NCBI GenBank assembly: GCA_937886455.1
Contig: CALGCU010000057.1
Location: forward strand, 1-18,894
Direction: 5' to 3'
From: an uncultured Bacteroidales bacterium
GTDB lineage: Bacteria; Bacteroidota; Bacteroidia; Bacteroidales; Paludibacteraceae
Length of the DNA: 18,894 nt
The translations under genes were made by a program, and so were the position numbers. Positions 15,422 to 18,894 of this stretch are shown here, in pieces (within the stretch, counting starts at the first letter, position 1; every line of letters starts with the position of its first letter). A model generated the notes under the pieces. It saw only the letters and a program-made list of their open reading frames with translations, searched no databases and was not told the origin of the DNA.

Positions 15422-16276
15422 TTAACATTTTGGGACATTATACATGACATTGTCAATGAGTCGCACGGCTCCGCAATGCACGGTGACGCAACCGATGGTG
15501 TTTTCCCATGTTGTGGCGGGTTGTAATGTGTCACAGTCAACAATTTCAAAATATTCCACTTGGAGTCCGTCTATTCGGTTGATTTGTTCGATTACCCAAC
15601 TTTGCACTTGAGGAATAGTTTGGCATTGTATGAGTTGTCTGCTTTCAAAGAGTATGTGTGATATGTTAGATGCAGTTATTTTTTCTTCCGGTGAGAGTAG
15701 TTGATTTCTACTACTCATTGCTAATCCACTTGGTTCGCGCACTATTGGGCATGGAATTATGATTGTGTCATATCCTTTTACTTTCACCATGTGTTTGATG
15801 ATAGCTACTTGTTGGAAATCCTTCTCTCCGAAGTAGGCTCGTAAAGGTTGTACTAAATCAAAGAGTTTACTTACGATTTGTACTACACCATTAAAATGTC
15901 CCGGACGATTAGGACCTTCCATAACTTGGTCTAATCCACCGAAATCAAATGAGTAAGTAGTGTCAGTTTCTTCTTTGCTATATATTTCTTCAGCAGAAGG
16001 GGCGAATACCATGTCACATCCCATAGTACTAAGTAATTGGGTGTCTTTTTCCAATGTGCGTGGGTATTTGCGCAGGTCTTCGGGATTGTTAAATTGTGTA
16101 GGATTTACAAAAATACTGACTACACAAATATCGTTTTCACTCTTACATTTTCGCACGAGTGAGAAATGTCCTTCGTGAAGAGCTCCCATGGTGGGTACAA
16201 ATCCGATGGTCTTACCCAATATTTTTAATGCTGAAATATCAGCAATAAGTTCTTTGGTTGTTGTTAGCAATTTCAT
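15422..16276 (-). CDS. panC: Pantothenate synthetase (pantoate-beta-alanine ligase)
   Basis: The product has 284 residues, the normal size. It joins pantoate and beta-alanine using ATP in the cytoplasm. The nucleotidyl-transferase motif is GFVPTMGALHEGHFSLV, with HEGH at 34-37. Other family signatures are FVNPTQFNNPEDLRKYPR, GPNRPGHFNGVVQIVSKLF, YFGEKDFQQVAIIK, and REPSGLAMSSRNQLLS, which closes the active site. It is the first gene of panC-panD and has a promoter match at 16349-16381, with a leader of about 65 bases that can fold (16307-16343). Confidence 0.97.
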   Translation of the reverse strand: MKLLTTTKELIADISALKILGKTIGFVPTMGALHEGHFSLVRKCKSENDICVVSIFVNPTQFNNPEDLRKYPRTLEKDTQLLSTMGCDMVFAPSAEEIYSKEETDTTYSFDFGGLDQVMEGPNRPGHFNGVVQIVSKLFDLVQPLRAYFGEKDFQQVAIIKHMVKVKGYDTIIIPCPIVREPSGLAMSSRNQLLSPEEKITASNISHILFESRQLIQCQTIPQVQSWVIEQINRIDGLQVEYFEIVDCDTLQPATTWENTIGCVTVHCGAVRLIDNVMYNVPKC

Positions 16277-16306
16277 GTCTCTTAGTTTTGAAATGCATTT
16301 ATTTTG

Positions 16307-16343
16307 CCTTTACGGGAATGTAGAATCCCATTGTATGTAAAGG
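16307..16343 (-). repeat. Stem-loop in the panC leader
   Basis: The outer arms CCTTTAC (16307-16313) and GTAAAGG (16337-16343) pair perfectly. An inner GGGA (16314-16317) / TCCC (16326-16329) stem stacks on it. In the reverse-strand RNA this hairpin would begin at or within a few bases of the predicted 5' end. No known riboswitch is recognised. Confidence 0.45.
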
Positions 16344-16348
16344 GTGTG

Positions 16349-16381
16349 CAAAAGTACGAAAAATATTCTGATTGAAACAAA
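16349..16381 (-). promoter_or_regulatory. Promoter for panC-panD
   Basis: On the reverse strand TTTG (16378-16381), 21 bases, then TACTTTTG (16349-16356). Both boxes match, with spacing one base over the ideal. Predicted start near 16342. It begins 7 bases after the stop of the upstream DUF3256-like gene, so panC-panD can be expressed apart from tamB. Confidence 0.7.
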
Positions 16382-16387
16382 AAACAC

Positions 16388-17005
16388 TTAAGGAAGAATT
16401 TGTTGCAACGGAATCATGTATGTTTGTAGATAGGGTAGGTATCGTTTTTGTTGTTTTTCCGGTAGTATTTGATATGTTTGATTAGTAAATTCAATAGTTT
16501 CTGCGGTGGTGGAGAATTCTGCACTGACGAAGATGGGTGTGATGTCTTTCAGTTCATCTTCGTTTAAATTGTGTTGCATAATTAAGAAGTCGCTTGCTTT
16601 GAAGGATGGCTGATATGTCTTTTGCACTTGCCATGATTTGTTGTAAATTGTTATGGTGGAACTGCTTATGGGCGCAGATACGGTGTATATGGCTATGATG
16701 AGATAGTCATTGGCAGATGTGGGAATGGTTTTGAGTGCTAATGTGCTATTGGCTGTTTGGGCTACTTTAAGGTAGTTTTGTTGTTCATTGTATGCCAACA
16801 TGCATGCTTGTCCTTGAAATTTGTTTTTGATGGTTTCCTGGCGTCCTTCTTTGGCATACTCAATCAATTCAAAACGTTGCGTTTCGTTTAGTATGGGGCT
16901 GAGTTCAGCCGGCATGTATTGATAGACCCATCCAATGTTTTGTGCTATCGTGATGAATGGGAAGAAGAGTATGATGAGTTGGACTATTTTCTGTTGCATA
17001 TTCAA
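16388..17005 (-). CDS. DUF3256-like secreted protein
   Basis: The protein has 205 residues. The first 21 (MNMQQKIVQLIILFFPFITI, then AQ) form a signal peptide without a lipobox cysteine, so the protein is probably periplasmic. The mature part has YMPAELSPILNETQRFELIEYAK, RQETIKNKFQGQACMLAYN and a late beta-rich half with IFVSAEFSTTAETIEFTNQ, RYLPYLQTYM. This order fits what I recall of the Bacteroidales DUF3256 family, whose function is unknown. Its start lies 4 bases after the tamB stop, so it is co-transcribed with tamB and may share an envelope role (inference). M1 or M3 may be the start. Confidence 0.65.
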   Translation of the reverse strand: MNMQQKIVQLIILFFPFITIAQNIGWVYQYMPAELSPILNETQRFELIEYAKEGRQETIKNKFQGQACMLAYNEQQNYLKVAQTANSTLALKTIPTSANDYLIIAIYTVSAPISSSTITIYNKSWQVQKTYQPSFKASDFLIMQHNLNEDELKDITPIFVSAEFSTTAETIEFTNQTYQILPEKQQKRYLPYLQTYMIPLQQILP

Positions 17006-17009
17006 TAAT

Positions 17010-18894
17010 TTATGGTATGGTGTCAGTATGAATGAGGAGTGTGTCTTGGGGCTGAGTAGGTATAGTGTCGGTTTGTTCGATATGCATTTCTGGCTTGGCT
17101 TTCTTGTCAGCCTTTGAGGTGGCTTTCTTGCTTTGTTTTACTTTCTTTGTTTTTTTCTTTTTGGGTTTAAAGAGGTCTTTAAATGACGTAAGTAGTTCTT
17201 GGGCATTGTTGAATTCTTCTTTGTAAATCAAACCAACGCCTTGCATTGTTTGGGCTGTTTTGAGTGAGTATTTATCAACAGTATGTGTGTAAGCTTTCAC
17301 ACGGAATTTTCCGTTCTGCGTCAATAAATATTCCACATCCACGTCACCTATAAATTTATTGGTGGCAAGATTGTCGTTTCGATACCCAAAGTTTCCGTTG
17401 ACAATCAGCCGATTGTTAGGCTGATATAAGATTTCAGTCTCATATTCTTGTGTGGCTGTTTCTCCTTCGCCATGTGCTCGGACATTAAAACCAAAGCTAA
17501 AATCGTCCGTTAGTTTAGAAATCCAGTTGTTGATTTGCCCTGTCACGGTAGAACTCAACAATGAATATGCCTCGTTTGAGCCTATGTTTGTCATGGATGT
17601 TTGCAGATATTCCGGTGTGTAAAACTTGTTAAATACCAATAAGTATAGAATTTGTCGGTTCATCATTTCATCCGTGTTGATGATGTTGCGAACTTGTTGT
17701 TTTAGAGCTTCGTCGCTATTAGGAAGTTCTATATCAAAACGAATAGTAGGACTCGTGAGTTGGTCGGTCAAGTAGAGTAGGCAATTGACCGGTACGCTAC
17801 TGCGTTTTGTTGTGGCTTCAATTTCAGACTGGTCCATTAAGTCACGCAATGAAGCAGTTAAACTATAGAGAGCTTTGATGTTAACTTGTGCATTCAGCGG
17901 GTCTCCTGCCCATGTCAGGCTACTACCTTGTGCTATCTTAAAATCTTTTCGGAATACATTCTGTAAAGTGAATTGATAAGACCCTGACTCAATGGTATAG
18001 GTTCCCATCATGCGAACATCTTCACTACTGCTATCGTATTCAACAACTAAGTTTCCACTTCCTCTTCCCGTCAATAAATCCCCCGTTTTGGGGTCAATGA
18101 TAACTTGCAGTGTGGCTTCCGGTGTGGCCTCGATATTTAGTCGTAATTTAACATTGGCGCTATTACTTGGTGCGGTAGTGTCTTCTTCTTCCTCTTCTTC
18201 TTGGTTGGTCGATTGACTTGAAACAAAAGTTACAAATGAGTTGTCTGTGGCAACTGAAGCTGATGCCAGCGATATATTGAATTCGGTGTTAGGACACGTG
18301 CGTGCATTAACATTGATTTGGCTTTCTTTTTCATCACCGGTGATGAGTACATTTCCTGTGGCATATCCCTTACCAAAGAAGAAGTCGTTATCGCTGATAA
18401 GCGTATTCATGGCCAGCAGATCTTCACAGGTAATGAGAATTTGATAGTGCAAATCCTGGAATGTGCCATCATGTGTCACTTCTCCATTAAGCAGAGCATT
18501 ATTTCCTTCAGCATCTTTTACCGGGATTTGAGGTAGTAGAATGGCCTTTTCTTTGAGATAAATTGAATCGCTAAAAGTGAAGTGTGTCCCCAACATAGAC
18601 ACACGCATGTGACCATCTTCCACAAGCGCACTTCCCTCAAAGTGCACATCGTTAGGAGTTTTGAGTGTACCGTACATACGCACTTTTCCATATCCTTTAC
18701 CGCTCACTTGATCGGCAAATTCAGACATGTATCGATTGATGAATCCAAGACTAAATCCTTGAGCATTATAAAACAACTCGATGCTATCGCGCATCGGGGC
18801 TATATATCCATCCACCAGTGCCACAGTGTCTTGACCCACAATAGCCACTCCTGTGAGGTCTATTTCTTGAAATTCTTTATCCCAGACTGCATTT
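17010..18894 (-). CDS. tamB: TamB-like translocation/assembly module protein, C-terminal part (partial, runs off the window)
   Basis: The frame is open through the window edge, so only the last 627 residues are seen. The region around 17850-18020 (GTYTIESGSYQFTLQNVFRK, FKIAQGSSLTWAGDPLNA) and LPNSDEALKQQVRNIINTDE are typical of the TamB/DUF490 C-terminal domain. TamB spans the periplasm and helps lipid transport and outer-membrane protein assembly. Two oddities are a run of six Glu plus Asp near 18181-18204 in an otherwise folded region, and a C-terminal extension with Lys-rich KPKKKKTKKVKQSKKATSK followed by a Thr/Asp/Pro tail that repeats TDTIP. GTG at 18846-18848 is not the true start; the frame continues upstream. 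DUF3256-like follows 4 bases later. Confidence 0.88.
   Translation of the reverse strand, partial: NAVWDKEFQEIDLTGVAIVGQDTVALVDGYIAPMRDSIELFYNAQGFSLGFINRYMSEFADQVSGKGYGKVRMYGTLKTPNDVHFEGSALVEDGHMRVSMLGTHFTFSDSIYLKEKAILLPQIPVKDAEGNNALLNGEVTHDGTFQDLHYQILITCEDLLAMNTLISDNDFFFGKGYATGNVLITGDEKESQINVNARTCPNTEFNISLASASVATDNSFVTFVSSQSTNQEEEEEEDTTAPSNSANVKLRLNIEATPEATLQVIIDPKTGDLLTGRGSGNLVVEYDSSSEDVRMMGTYTIESGSYQFTLQNVFRKDFKIAQGSSLTWAGDPLNAQVNIKALYSLTASLRDLMDQSEIEATTKRSSVPVNCLLYLTDQLTSPTIRFDIELPNSDEALKQQVRNIINTDEMMNRQILYLLVFNKFYTPEYLQTSMTNIGSNEAYSLLSSTVTGQINNWISKLTDDFSFGFNVRAHGEGETATQEYETEILYQPNNRLIVNGNFGYRNDNLATNKFIGDVDVEYLLTQNGKFRVKAYTHTVDKYSLKTAQTMQGVGLIYKEEFNNAQELLTSFKDLFKPKKKKTKKVKQSKKATSKADKKAKPEMHIEQTDTIPTQPQDTLLIHTDTIP

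Noticed and set aside
1..18894. Search for CRISPR arrays, tRNAs, insertion-sequence ends and phage or defence genes
   Set aside because: No regular spaced repeats, cloverleaf-like sequences, transposase motifs or defence-type genes were seen.

Overview
The window looks like a chromosomal stretch from a member of the Bacteroidales (Bacteroides/Prevotella-like). The reasons are promoters of the TTTG / TAnnTTTG type, AT-rich leaders without clear Shine-Dalgarno sequences, a GT3-type glycogen synthase, a DUF3256-like gene beside tamB, a secreted protein with a signal peptide ending in A-Q, and an RNase P RNA of bacterial type A. The genus cannot be fixed from the sequence alone. Almost everything is housekeeping. 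I found no tRNA, insertion sequence, phage gene or CRISPR array.

Layout. 1-566 (minus): 5' part of a topoisomerase IV subunit B gene. 614-2471 (minus): a bifunctional-nuclease-domain gene followed by a nucleoside permease gene, read from a clear promoter at 2493-2524. 2592-6146 (plus): GT3 glycogen synthase followed by a two-domain NAD+ synthetase whose glutaminase cysteine is replaced by glycine. 6155-7270 (minus): a small secreted helical protein and a tRNA1(Val) m6A methyltransferase. 7271-7682: a 412-base gap with promoter signals and a short hairpin. 7683-10436 (plus): a 917-residue secreted modular protein, closed by a perfect 19-bp hairpin terminator that also faces the convergent pyr genes.

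10538-14781 (minus, listed in coordinate order): pyrD, pyrK, a YihY/BrkB membrane protein, rnpB, and a DsbD/CcdA-like, histidine-rich membrane protein (ArsG-like). The last has a textbook promoter lying in a repeated, palindromic segment. 15044-16276 (minus): panC-panD with its own promoter and a likely terminator. 16388-18894 (minus): tamB (cut by the window edge) followed by a DUF3256-like secreted protein.

How the genes work together: pyrK and pyrD make the two-subunit NAD-linked dihydroorotate dehydrogenase; panC and panD supply pantothenate; the nuclease-domain gene and nucleoside permease form one unit; TamB and its partner act in the envelope. I did not find a clear new multi-gene system. 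The best leads are the NAD+ synthetase with a broken glutaminase site, the secreted protein built from two different duplicated modules, and the repeat/palindrome built around the promoter of the histidine-rich transporter.
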